Source: Chersky-267 sp963744115 (GTDB lineage: Bacteria > Chloroflexota > Limnocylindria > Limnocylindrales > CSP1-4). Taken from it: a stretch of DNA of 64,000 nucleotides. Of this stretch, positions 8,397-15,650 are shown one piece after another; the stretch's first letter is position 1, and every line of letters begins with the position of its first letter. The stretch is taken from assembly GCA_963744115.1 (NCBI GenBank), contig CAVUSI010000002.1, positions 1 through 64,000 on the forward strand. Direction: 5' to 3'. Made by a program: the position numbers and the translations under genes. The notes beneath the pieces are model-generated. The model saw nothing but the letters and a program-made list of their open reading frames with translations. It searched no databases and was not told the DNA's origin.

Positions 8397-8900
8397 TCAG
8401 GCCGGCGGGTAGACGCGACTCGGCGTCAGGTCGATGGCGTGGCCACTGCCCGACTCGAGGACGAACTTGAGCATCGGCTCCGTGTCGAGGTAGTAGAACT
8501 CGATCGTGTCACCGATCCGGCCACCCATCAGGACCTTGGCTCCGCGCGCCTCCCAGGCCGCCTTGAACTCGTCCGAATCGCCCTGCGAATGCATCATGCA
8601 GGCGATGTGCTGGACGCCCTCGCCGTACTTCTCGAGGTGCTCCTTGTAGATGCTCGGTCCATCGAGCGGCTGGACGAGCTCGAAGACGAGACCCGGCTGG
8701 ACCTCGCACTCCGCCCCGAGCATGGAGAAGGCGACCTCCTGACCGCGCAGGTGGGTGTGGTGCAGTTTGGGCGGGACGTGCTCATAGACGTTCCAGGGTC
8801 CCCAGCCGAGCGTCTCGTAGAGGTGCTTCATCGTCGCGTCGAGGTCGTGGACGACCATCGCCACCTGGGAGATCCGCGTCGGTGTCATCGGCTGATCCAT
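8397..8900 (-). CDS. VOC (glyoxalase/dioxygenase) superfamily protein
   Basis: This 167-residue protein has the vicinal-oxygen-chelate fold, two beta-alpha-beta-beta-beta modules. The start at 8900 (MDQPMTPTRISQ) is chosen because GAGGAG sits about 7 bases upstream; a longer frame exists but lacks a ribosome site. The modules begin at RISQVAMVVHDLD and around VQHIACMMHS; metal-ligand candidates are the His of VAMVVHD, Glu of FELVQP, His of VQHIA and Glu of IEFYY. Members include methylmalonyl-CoA epimerase, glyoxalase I and isomerases of hydroxy-keto acids. As first gene of the - strand operon it could epimerise or isomerise an alpha-keto intermediate. The substrate cannot be read from sequence. 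Confidence 0.78.
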   Translation of the reverse strand: MDQPMTPTRISQVAMVVHDLDATMKHLYETLGWGPWNVYEHVPPKLHHTHLRGQEVAFSMLGAECEVQPGLVFELVQPLDGPSIYKEHLEKYGEGVQHIACMMHSQGDSDEFKAAWEARGAKVLMGGRIGDTIEFYYLDTEPMLKFVLESGSGHAIDLTPSRVYPPA

Positions 8901-8993
8901 CGTCGTCTCCTCGCTGTGGTCCGAGCCTCGATTCCCAGGATGGATTGTGCCCGACCCGCCACCTCCACGTCCGGACACGGGCGTAGCATGTCG

Positions 8994-9006
8994 GGACCGT
9001 CGGTCC
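8994..9006. promoter_or_regulatory. Candidate operator palindrome between divergent operons
   Basis: GGACCG-T-CGGTCC is a perfect 6-1-6 inverted repeat in the 152-base gap (8901-9052) between the VOC operon and the RpiB operon. A TAGCAT hexamer resembling a -10 element lies just upstream at 8984-8989. The position suits a repressor serving one or both operons. No regulator gene is in the visible locus, so the assignment is inference. Confidence 0.35.
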
Positions 9007-9052
9007 GCGGCCGCGAGAGGCGCGCCGCGTGGCGGCGTGGAGGAGACATGGC

Positions 9053-9520
9053 GTGACGCATCCGGTGGCCATCGGGAGCGACGAGGCGGGCTACCGCCTC
9101 AAGGGTCTCGTGATCGACGTGCTCGAGGAAGAGGGGTTCGAGGTCGCCGATTTCGGCTGCCACTCCGAGGAGCCGGTCGACTATCCGGACGTCGCCTTCG
9201 AGGTGGCCGAGGCCGTGGCGCGGGGTGAGCACGATCGCGGGATCCTCATCTGCGGGACCGGGATCGGCATGGCCATCGCGGCGAACAAGGTCCCGGGCGT
9301 CCGGGCCGCCCAGGCGCACGACCCCTATTCCGCCGAGCGCGCCCGGATGTCGAACGACGCGCAGATCCTGACGCTGGGCGCTCGGGTCATCGGGCCGGAG
9401 CTGGCCAAGTCGATCGTCCGGACCTGGCTCCACGCCGAGTTCGCCGGCGGGAACTCGGCGCGCAAGGTGGGCAAGATCAACGCGGCCGACCTGCGTGCCC
9501 GTCGGACCGGATCGCCGTGA
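9053..9520 (+). CDS. RpiB/LacAB-family sugar-phosphate isomerase (DerI/EryI-like)
   Basis: This 155-residue cytosolic isomerase interconverts aldose and ketose phosphates. The start is GTG 9053, with GGAGGAG about 7 bases upstream; an ATG at 9048 is out of frame and ends after two codons. D10 and C67 (in ILICGTGIGMAIAANK) match the conserved RpiB catalytic Asp and Cys. The family includes ribose-5-P isomerase B and D-erythrulose-4-P isomerase (DerI/EryI). Its overlap with DhaK (GTGA, 4 bases), followed by DhaL and a TIM-like protein, is the arrangement seen in tetritol and apionate catabolism, so the tetrulose-phosphate role is preferred. Ribose-5-P isomerase activity cannot be excluded. Confidence 0.88.
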   Translation: MTHPVAIGSDEAGYRLKGLVIDVLEEEGFEVADFGCHSEEPVDYPDVAFEVAEAVARGEHDRGILICGTGIGMAIAANKVPGVRAAQAHDPYSAERARMSNDAQILTLGARVIGPELAKSIVRTWLHAEFAGGNSARKVGKINAADLRARRTGSP

Positions 9521-10539
9521 GCCCGGGCGGCGCGGCGTCGGGCGGTGCGCTGAAGAAGCTCATCAACGACCCGTTCGATGTGGTCGACGAGATGCTCGAC
9601 GGCTTCGTCGCGGCCCATGGGGACATGGTTCGCCTCGTCGGCGAGCGGGTCGTGGCCCGTCACCCGGGGGATCGCGCCAAGGTCGGCCTCGTCATCGGCG
9701 GGGGCTCGGGCCACGAGCCGGCGTTCCTGGGGTACGTCGGCCCCGGGCTAGCCGATGCGGCCGCCGTCGGCAACATCTTCGCGGCCCCGTCGCCCGAGAC
9801 CTGCCTAGACGCCATCCGGGCCGCCTCGACCGGGATGGGCGTCGTGCTGGTCTACGGCAACTACGCCGGGGACATCATGAACTTCGGCATCGCCGCCGAG
9901 CGTGCCGCCGCCGAGGGGATCGACGTCCGCACCGTCCTGGTCACGGACGACGTGGCCTCGGCCCCGAAGACGGAGGTCGAGCGGCGGCGCGGGATCGCCG
10001 GCGACGTGATCGTCTTCAAGTGCACCGGCGCGATGGCCGAGCGGGGCGCGTCGCTCGACGAGGTGGAACGCGTCGCTCGAGCGGCCAACGCGGCCACCCG
10101 GAGCATGGGCGTGGCCCTCTATCCGTGCGAGGTCCCGGGATCGGGTCGGCTGTCGTTCGAGCTCGCCGATGACGAGATGGAGATCGGCCTCGGGCTCCAC
10201 GGCGAACCGGGGATGCAGCGCGGTCCGCTGCTCAGCGCCGACGAGACCGCGGGGATCCTGGTCGAGACGATCCTGGCCGACCTGCCGGATCGATCCGGTC
10301 ACGAGCTGGCCCTGCTCGTCAACGGCCTGGGAGCCACCGCCCAGCTCGACCTCTACATCCTCTATCGCGGAGCACGACGCGCCCTCGAGGTGGCAGGCAA
10401 CGTCGTCAGTCGGAGCATGGTCGGGGACTTCATCACCTCCCTGGAGATGGCGGGCGCATCGGTGACCGTGACGCGACTCGACGATGAGCTGCGGGGCCTG
10501 CTGGACGACCCGGCCACGGCCGCTCGAGCTCGCTGGTGA
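9517..10539 (+). CDS. dhaK: Dihydroxyacetone kinase DhaK subunit (erythrulose-kinase candidate)
   Basis: This 340-residue DhaK domain binds a short-chain ketose covalently and presents it for phosphorylation. GGGSGHEP lies at 61-68, and H228 in GLHGEPG is the His that forms the hemiaminal with the ketone. The GTG start overlaps the RpiB stop by 4 bases, and the DhaL gene overlaps its end in the same way. The two-subunit DhaKL type uses either ATP or a PTS phosphodonor (DhaM); no DhaM is visible. In tetritol pathways the homologous kinases act on D- or L-erythrulose. Given the neighbours, erythrulose is a likelier substrate than dihydroxyacetone, by inference. Confidence 0.88.
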   Translation: MSPGGAASGGALKKLINDPFDVVDEMLDGFVAAHGDMVRLVGERVVARHPGDRAKVGLVIGGGSGHEPAFLGYVGPGLADAAAVGNIFAAPSPETCLDAIRAASTGMGVVLVYGNYAGDIMNFGIAAERAAAEGIDVRTVLVTDDVASAPKTEVERRRGIAGDVIVFKCTGAMAERGASLDEVERVARAANAATRSMGVALYPCEVPGSGRLSFELADDEMEIGLGLHGEPGMQRGPLLSADETAGILVETILADLPDRSGHELALLVNGLGATAQLDLYILYRGARRALEVAGNVVSRSMVGDFITSLEMAGASVTVTRLDDELRGLLDDPATAARARW

Positions 10540-11186
10540 CGGACGTCCTCAGGACGGCGGTCCTGGCGGCCGCCGACGCCGTGGACGAGGCGCGACCGGA
10601 GCTCGGCCGGCTCGATGGGATCGCCGGCGACGGCGACCACGGGATGACGATGAGCATCGGTGCCCGGAACGTCCGCCGGAGGTTCCAGGCCATGCCCGAG
10701 GGAGTGTCCGCGGCGGACCTCGTCCGCCAGGTCGGGCTGGCCATGTCCGATGTCGGCGGAGCGATCGGCCCGCTGTACTCCACCGCCCTGGCCGCTGTGG
10801 CGACGGCGATCGGATCGGCGGACGCGTCGTCTCGGGGCGACGTGGCGCTCCTGTCTCGCGCTGCTGACGCGGCCGAGCGCGCGGTCGTCGACCTCGGTCA
10901 CGCTCATCCGGGCGACAAGACGGTGCTCGACGCGCTTCATCCGGTCGTGGCCGCGCTCCGCCTCGCTGCGGAGAGCGCGAGCGACGTCGGGACCGCGATC
11001 GAAGCAGCCGCGGCGGCGGCCGAGGCCGGGGCCGCCTCGACCGTCGGGATGGTCGCCCGGGTCGGGCGCGCGAGCCGGCTCGGGGAGCGCAGCCTCGGCT
11101 CGGCGGATGCCGGCGCGACCTCGTTCGCGATCATCGTGCGGGCGATGGCCGATGCCTACCGCGGCGCTCGCGCAGACGACAGGTAG
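10536..11186 (+). CDS. dhaL: Dihydroxyacetone kinase DhaL subunit
   Basis: This 216-residue all-helical nucleotide-binding subunit partners DhaK. The Mg-nucleotide motif GDGDHG lies at 31-36 and GDKTVLDAL near 129; the Asp residues of both coordinate the metal ions. The GTG start lies in the GTGA overlap with the DhaK stop. Length and motifs are normal for the family. It phosphorylates the DhaK-bound ketose in the cytosol. The 7-base gap to the TIM-like gene keeps it in the same operon. Confidence 0.87.
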   Translation: MTDVLRTAVLAAADAVDEARPELGRLDGIAGDGDHGMTMSIGARNVRRRFQAMPEGVSAADLVRQVGLAMSDVGGAIGPLYSTALAAVATAIGSADASSRGDVALLSRAADAAERAVVDLGHAHPGDKTVLDALHPVVAALRLAAESASDVGTAIEAAAAAAEAGAASTVGMVARVGRASRLGERSLGSADAGATSFAIIVRAMADAYRGARADDR

Positions 11187-11193
11187 GGCGAGG

Positions 11194-11949
11194 ATGAGCG
11201 TCCTGATCGGCACGAGCTCCAAGATGAACCTGACCTCGACCGAGGCGGCGGCTTACCTGGACGCCCTCGTGCCGCTGGTCGGGGACGTCGCGGATCGTCG
11301 CCTGTTCGTCCTCCTCCCGTTCACCTCGATCTGGGTCGCTCGCGAACGACTGACCGGCAGCGACATCGCCTGGGGAGCGCAGGACGTCCACCCGGAGGAC
11401 GCGGGGGCCCACACCGGCGATGTCTCGGCGCCGATGCTGGCGGACCTCGGGTGCAGCTATGTCGAGATCGGACATCACGAGCGCCGGCGCGATCACGGTG
11501 AGACCGACGAGTCCGTCGCCGCCAAGGTCGAGGCGACCCAGCGCTGGGGGATGACCGCGATCGTCTGCGTCGGAGAGACCCGTCGGGCCCCGCTGGACGA
11601 CGTCGTCGGGGCGCTCGCCGAGCAGCTCCGGCGGCTCACGGCGGCCGACCCAGGGCGCCTGGTGATCGCCTACGAGCCCGCCTGGGCGATCGGCGTCGGC
11701 GCCGAGTCGGCACCGGCGGCGTGGGTCGACTCGGTCCACGCCGCGATCCGTGGGATCCTGGACGCTGCGATCCCGACGGGCGCCGCCATCCCGATCATCT
11801 ACGGCGGGAGTGTCGCCCCAGCGGCAGCTGGCGCCCTGCTCGCACAGCCGTCCGTGGACGGCCTGTTCGTCGGGCGTCAGGCGCTCGACCCACGCGTTTT
11901 CGCGGAGATCGCCCACACCCCCGTCAGGCGTGGATCGCGTCGAGCGTGA
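11194..11949 (+). CDS. Triosephosphate isomerase-like protein, probable L-erythrulose-1-phosphate isomerase type
   Basis: This 251-residue TIM barrel keeps the catalytic triad: K10, H94 (in EIGHHERR) and E161 (in YEPAWAIG), plus the phosphate loop YGGSV. The N-terminal motif is GTSSKMN, not the GNWKMN of ordinary triosephosphate isomerase. GTSxKMN is what I recall in the LerI/EryH group, which converts L-erythrulose-1-P to D-erythrulose-4-P. Its place after RpiB, DhaK and DhaL supports this. The ATG follows the DhaL stop by 7 bases with GGGCGAGG just upstream. The 3' end overlaps the convergent PPOX gene by 26 bases. A housekeeping glycolytic TIM remains possible but fits less well. Confidence 0.85.
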   Translation: MSVLIGTSSKMNLTSTEAAAYLDALVPLVGDVADRRLFVLLPFTSIWVARERLTGSDIAWGAQDVHPEDAGAHTGDVSAPMLADLGCSYVEIGHHERRRDHGETDESVAAKVEATQRWGMTAIVCVGETRRAPLDDVVGALAEQLRRLTAADPGRLVIAYEPAWAIGVGAESAPAAWVDSVHAAIRGILDAAIPTGAAIPIIYGGSVAPAAAGALLAQPSVDGLFVGRQALDPRVFAEIAHTPVRRGSRRA

Positions 11950-12367
11950 TCCGCCGGGCGTGGATCCGGCAGATGACCCGCGTCTCCCGCGCCTGCTGCT
12001 CGACGGGGTAGATGAACCCGTAATAGCGCGGGTGACGCGTGAACCGGCGCGTCAGGGCGTCGAGATGATCCACGGCCCCCTCGGTGACGAGCTCCGCCTC
12101 GCCGCGGATCTGGATGAAGCGCGAGGTGTCCTCTGGATCGACGACGAGGAGGCTGACCCTGCGGTCGGCCAGGAGGTTGCGCCCCTTCTGGCGCTCGAGC
12201 GTCGTGTTGACAAGAGCGCACTCGCCGTCGAAGTCGACCCACACCAGGCTCGACTGGGGCTGGCGGTCCCGGCCGATCGTGGTGAACACGCCGCAGACCG
12301 GCCGGGTCAGGAGATCGAGGTGGTCCGTCGGGACCGTGGGCATCTCGGGAGCATGCAGCGTGGTCAT
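11924..12367 (-). CDS. Pyridoxamine 5'-phosphate oxidase-like flavin protein (copy A)
   Basis: This 147-residue split-barrel protein of the PPOX superfamily probably binds FMN or F420. The family pattern is visible: FTTIGRDRQPQSSLVWV, then the NLLADRRVSLLVVD strand-turn and RFIQIRGEAEL. The ATG at 12367 sits in an ATGA overlap with the stop of copy B, so the two are co-translated. Such proteins often act as F420-dependent reductases or flavin binders of unknown substrate. It is convergent with the TIM-like gene, overlapping by 26 bases. Confidence 0.8.
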   Translation of the reverse strand: MTTLHAPEMPTVPTDHLDLLTRPVCGVFTTIGRDRQPQSSLVWVDFDGECALVNTTLERQKGRNLLADRRVSLLVVDPEDTSRFIQIRGEAELVTEGAVDHLDALTRRFTRHPRYYGFIYPVEQQARETRVICRIHARRITLDAIHA

Positions 12368-12834
12368 CGAGGTCCATCCGCCGTCGCGTCGAGGGCGACG
12401 ACACGGGTCGGGCGGATCCGGCACAGGACCGGGACCTCGGTCTCGGCGAAGCGCGCCGGGATCGCGTCGCCGAAGTAGCGGATGGGCCGTCCGGCGTACT
12501 TCGAGGCAAGCTCGTCGAGGTGCCGGCCCGCGCCCTCCTCGGTCATCTCGACCACCGTCCCGCGGACCTCCAGGTAGCGGCCGGTCCGGTGCGGGTCGTA
12601 GCACAGCAGCGTGACCAGCGGGTCGCGGCGCATGTTCCGTTCCTTCTGGAAGCCTCGCATCGTGTTCACCCGGACGAACGTGCCGTCGAAGTCGCACCAG
12701 ACGACGGAGGTCTGCGGTGACCCATCGGGCATGAGAGTCGTCAGGGCGGCTACCGGCGGACATTCGATCAGGTCGCGATGCGATGCCGGGATCCGGTCGA
12801 TCGCGTGGTCCGCGACGAGGCCGATGGTCCTCAC
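12364..12834 (-). CDS. Pyridoxamine 5'-phosphate oxidase-like flavin protein (copy B)
   Basis: This 156-residue PPOX split-barrel protein is a paralogue of the next gene downstream. The matching segment is LTTLMPDGSPQTSVVW, then MRRDPLVTLLCYDP and RYLEVRGTVVEM. The GTG at 12834 is preferred because it follows the beta-lactamase stop by 8 bases and begins a normal-length protein; a longer frame would overlap that gene deeply. Tandem PPOX pairs may form heterodimers at the flavin-binding dimer interface. The substrate is unknown. Confidence 0.75.
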   Translation of the reverse strand: MRTIGLVADHAIDRIPASHRDLIECPPVAALTTLMPDGSPQTSVVWCDFDGTFVRVNTMRGFQKERNMRRDPLVTLLCYDPHRTGRYLEVRGTVVEMTEEGAGRHLDELASKYAGRPIRYFGDAIPARFAETEVPVLCRIRPTRVVALDATADGPR

Positions 12835-12841
12835 GGCTCGG

Positions 12842-14440
12842 TCACCCCTTCCCGCCACGCCGGCGCACGACGACCGCCGCGGAGGCGACCCCGGCCGCAC
12901 CCAGCAGTCCGGCGGCCCACCGTCGCGGGTTGGTCCCGGCACTCCGCTTTCGGAGCGTCAACGGCATCAAGTCGAGATGGATCGACGTCGTCCCGACGCC
13001 GGGTTCGCGGCCGAACACGACGCGTGCGGTGCCGACTCCGTATTCGGATAGGTCGATCCGGAAGACGTACGGGTCCGAGCTGTCGTCCGGGTGGAGCGCG
13101 AACCCGCGGTAGAGCGCGGGTACCGGGGTCAGGGCCCGGACCATGAGCCCGCCGCCCCGGACGAACACCTCGACGCCGGCACCGAGCATGAGCCGCGCTC
13201 GCACATCCGTCGGCCGGGCGGAGAGCTGATACCAGCCGCAGATGTCGCCCCAGATCTCGGGGTGCTGAGGGATGTCGGACCGGATCACGTCGTCCGGCAC
13301 GCAGAGGAGCCGTTTGAGCAGGCCGGAGACCTCGGCCGGCAGCCAGAGCATCGCGCGCCGGGAGCCGTTCGTGAAGGCGATCACCCCGACGCCGTCGTCG
13401 GGTGCCGCGAAGATCTGCGAGTTGAAGCCTGGAAGGATGCCGCCGTGCTCGACGGCGAGGTGCCCGCCGAGGATGAAGCGAGAGAACGCCAGCCCGACCC
13501 CGGGGACGCGTGGGTCGGGCTGGTACTGCGGCTCGAACATCGTGGCCAGGGTCGCCTGATCGAGGACCCTGCCGTGCTCGTTGGCCCCGCCGCCGACAAG
13601 AGCCGCGACATAGCCGGCCATGTCCCGCGGCGTCGAGTAGATGGACGAGGCCCCGGCCGTCACCCACTCGCGATCGGTCACCGGCCTCGGCCCATCGGAC
13701 CGCAGCGTGTAGCCCGTGGCCAGTCCGGACCTGACCCGCTCGGACCGAACGAGGTCCGTGTCGGCCATCCCGAGGGGCCCGAAGACGTGCTCACGCAGAT
13801 ATGCGTCGAACGGCTCGCCACTCACGTCCTCGACCATCTGGCCGAGCGTGGCGAACCCGTGGTCGCTGTAGACGTACCTGGCCCCTGGCTCGGCCGATAG
13901 GTGGATCCCATCGCCGTAGAACTCGGCCAGCGTCGGCAGGCGCCGTCCGGCCCTGATGCTCTCCCCGAAGTCGGGGTCGAACACGTCGGACAGATGCAGC
14001 TCCTCCGGGACCCCGGCCGTATGCGTGAGCAGATCCCGCACCGTCGCCGGCCGGGAACTCTGAGTCGGAGGGATGAGCCGGTAGGCTCGCAGGTAGTCGC
14101 TCGCCGGCGCATCGAGGTCGACCAGCCCGTTCTCCCAGAGCTGCATGACGGCGATCGCCGTGAACGTCTTGCTGATCGAGGCGATCCTGAAGACCGTGTC
14201 CTGGGTGATGGGTCGGTTCGACCGGATGTCGGCACACCCGTGGCCGTAGAACGACTCGAGTCGTCCGTTTCGGACGACCCCGACGGCAAGACCGACGGCC
14301 GGCCAGCGGTTGACGATCTCGCGGACGGCCACCCCGATCTCCCGGTCGTCGATCGACGGCGCCGCCCGATCCTCCCATCGCCCGGCCCGGGGCGTTCCGG
14401 TCGCGATCACGGCAGACACCTCCATACTGGACGGTGCCAC
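12842..14440 (-). CDS. Serine hydrolase, class C beta-lactamase/penicillin-binding-protein-like
   Basis: This protein of about 532 residues has a beta-lactamase (PF00144) domain. The SxxK motif is SISK (S88-K91), the second motif is YSD (191-193) in place of YxN, and HGG lies in VEHGGILPG. A lipocalin-like C-terminal part follows, then a hydrophobic segment and RRR tail (WAAGLLGAAGVASAAVVV), so it may be anchored by its C-terminus. No N-terminal signal peptide is seen. Two starts are possible, GTG 14440 or ATG 14425; neither has a strong ribosome site. Such proteins are peptidases or esterases more often than resistance enzymes. The 7-base gap suggests co-transcription with the PPOX pair. Confidence 0.82.
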   Translation of the reverse strand: MAPSSMEVSAVIATGTPRAGRWEDRAAPSIDDREIGVAVREIVNRWPAVGLAVGVVRNGRLESFYGHGCADIRSNRPITQDTVFRIASISKTFTAIAVMQLWENGLVDLDAPASDYLRAYRLIPPTQSSRPATVRDLLTHTAGVPEELHLSDVFDPDFGESIRAGRRLPTLAEFYGDGIHLSAEPGARYVYSDHGFATLGQMVEDVSGEPFDAYLREHVFGPLGMADTDLVRSERVRSGLATGYTLRSDGPRPVTDREWVTAGASSIYSTPRDMAGYVAALVGGGANEHGRVLDQATLATMFEPQYQPDPRVPGVGLAFSRFILGGHLAVEHGGILPGFNSQIFAAPDDGVGVIAFTNGSRRAMLWLPAEVSGLLKRLLCVPDDVIRSDIPQHPEIWGDICGWYQLSARPTDVRARLMLGAGVEVFVRGGGLMVRALTPVPALYRGFALHPDDSSDPYVFRIDLSEYGVGTARVVFGREPGVGTTSIHLDLMPLTLRKRSAGTNPRRWAAGLLGAAGVASAAVVVRRRGGKG

Positions 14441-14532
14441 CGGAGTGGCCGGCTGGGCTAGAGCCGATCAGCCCGTCCACATGCACCGACCGGCCCGGCT
14501 GGTCGGCGACGATCGTCGGGAGGGCATGTTCC

Positions 14533-14943
14533 ATGGCCTACGTGAAGGACCCGCGCGTCGACGGCTACATCGACGGCCTGCCCGACTGGCAGCGGGACAT
14601 CTGTCGGCGGGTCCGCGATCTCGTCCATGCCGCGGACCCCGACGTCGAGGAGACGATCAAGCGGAGCGTCCAGCCCTACTTCGTCCTCGACGGCAACATC
14701 TGTGCGCTGCTCGCCGCCAAGGACCACGTCAACGTCTTCCTGTACGACGGGGCGATCGTGCCCGATCCGGAGGGCATCATCACGGCGGGGCACGACAACA
14801 CGACCGCGCGGACGGTGGCCGTTCGCCGCGATGACACCATCGATGAGCGCGCTCTGACCGCGATGTTCCGGCAGATCATCGCGAACAACCGGGCCGGCGG
14901 CTGGCGGAGGCTCAAGCGCGACGGGGCGACGCCCTCGGCGTGA
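14533..14943 (+). CDS. DUF1801-type small protein
   Basis: This 136-residue protein is of the YdhG/DUF1801 type. The family-like beginning, with a short helical segment up to WQRDICRRVRDLVHAADPDVEETIK, is followed by FVLDGNICALLAAKDHVNVFLYDGA. ATG 14533 follows GGAGGG by 8 bases; upstream ATGs would extend into non-conserved sequence. No signal or membrane segment is present. The molecular function of the family is not established, although iron-binding or frataxin-like folds have been proposed. It stands alone between divergent and convergent neighbours. Confidence 0.7.
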   Translation: MAYVKDPRVDGYIDGLPDWQRDICRRVRDLVHAADPDVEETIKRSVQPYFVLDGNICALLAAKDHVNVFLYDGAIVPDPEGIITAGHDNTTARTVAVRRDDTIDERALTAMFRQIIANNRAGGWRRLKRDGATPSA

Positions 14944-15006
14944 CCATGGCGCGCCGGGCCGCCACCGGTCGTGCCCGATGGCGGCCTGCGCGGACGGTCG
15001 ACGGCG

Positions 15007-15507
15007 TTAGGCGGCGGCGGACACCCTGGTCGTCAGGGCCACCGCGTTCGGTCGAAGGAGCGCGAGGAAGATCGGGCACCGCTCGCGCCAGGCGTCCAGC
15101 ATCGGGCCGGTCCGGGACTCCGGGTCGGGAGACGCGACCTCGATGTCGAGGGCGAGGTCGGTGAGCTCGGGGCCGGCATCGTCGATGCCCAGGAGCCCTC
15201 GCAGGTCGGCGGAGCAGCTGGCGACGACGGTCACCGCGTCGATCCGCACGCCGAACTGCGGCGCGAGCGTGTCGTACAGGAAGGCGACGCCACACCCGGC
15301 CAGCGCACCCAGGAGGTACGCGGTCGGGCTCGGCGATAGGTTCTGTCCGCCGAGGCTCGGCGGCAGGTCGGCGTCCCAGTTGAACGCCCCGGCGGTGAGC
15401 CGGGCGTGACCGTTGACGAGTGTCGCCGTGACGGATGGTGAAGACCGAGCCGCGCTCGGGTCGGCTCTGAACCGTTCGGTCGTTGCCGTAAGGGTGTCGA
15501 CTGCCAT
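15007..15507 (-). CDS. OsmC/Ohr-family protein
   Basis: This 166-residue OsmC-like protein belongs to a family of thiol peroxidases acting on organic hydroperoxides. The start at 15507 has GGAGG about 8 bases upstream. The segment NLSPSPTAYLLGALAGCGVAFLYDTLA carries the first conserved Cys (LAGC); the second redox position reads VVASCSADLRG. Both cysteines are therefore present, in OsmC-like spacing. It acts in the cytosol in oxidative defence. It is a single gene between a DUF1801-type gene and a LuxR fusion. Confidence 0.8.
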   Translation of the reverse strand: MAVDTLTATTERFRADPSAARSSPSVTATLVNGHARLTAGAFNWDADLPPSLGGQNLSPSPTAYLLGALAGCGVAFLYDTLAPQFGVRIDAVTVVASCSADLRGLLGIDDAGPELTDLALDIEVASPDPESRTGPMLDAWRERCPIFLALLRPNAVALTTRVSAAA

Positions 15508-15650
15508 GCCGTGGTCCTCCGTCGTCGTCGGCCCCTGTCGGAGCCGCTCCGCGACCTTACGACCGAACGGCAGGCGCGCGGAACCGCGGTACCCGACGAT
15601 CCCAGCGCCGGCTCGACACCGACCCCGACGGGGTACACGTAGCCCGTGGG

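Noticed and set aside
9048..9056. Short leader peptide or ATG start for the RpiB gene
   Set aside because: The ATG opens a two-codon frame (ATG GCG TGA) out of register; the in-frame GTG at 9053 matches the ribosome site.
12842..14440. Antibiotic-resistance beta-lactamase
   Set aside because: It lacks an export signal, has YSD for YxN and a C-terminal anchor; the fold is shared by many peptidases and esterases.
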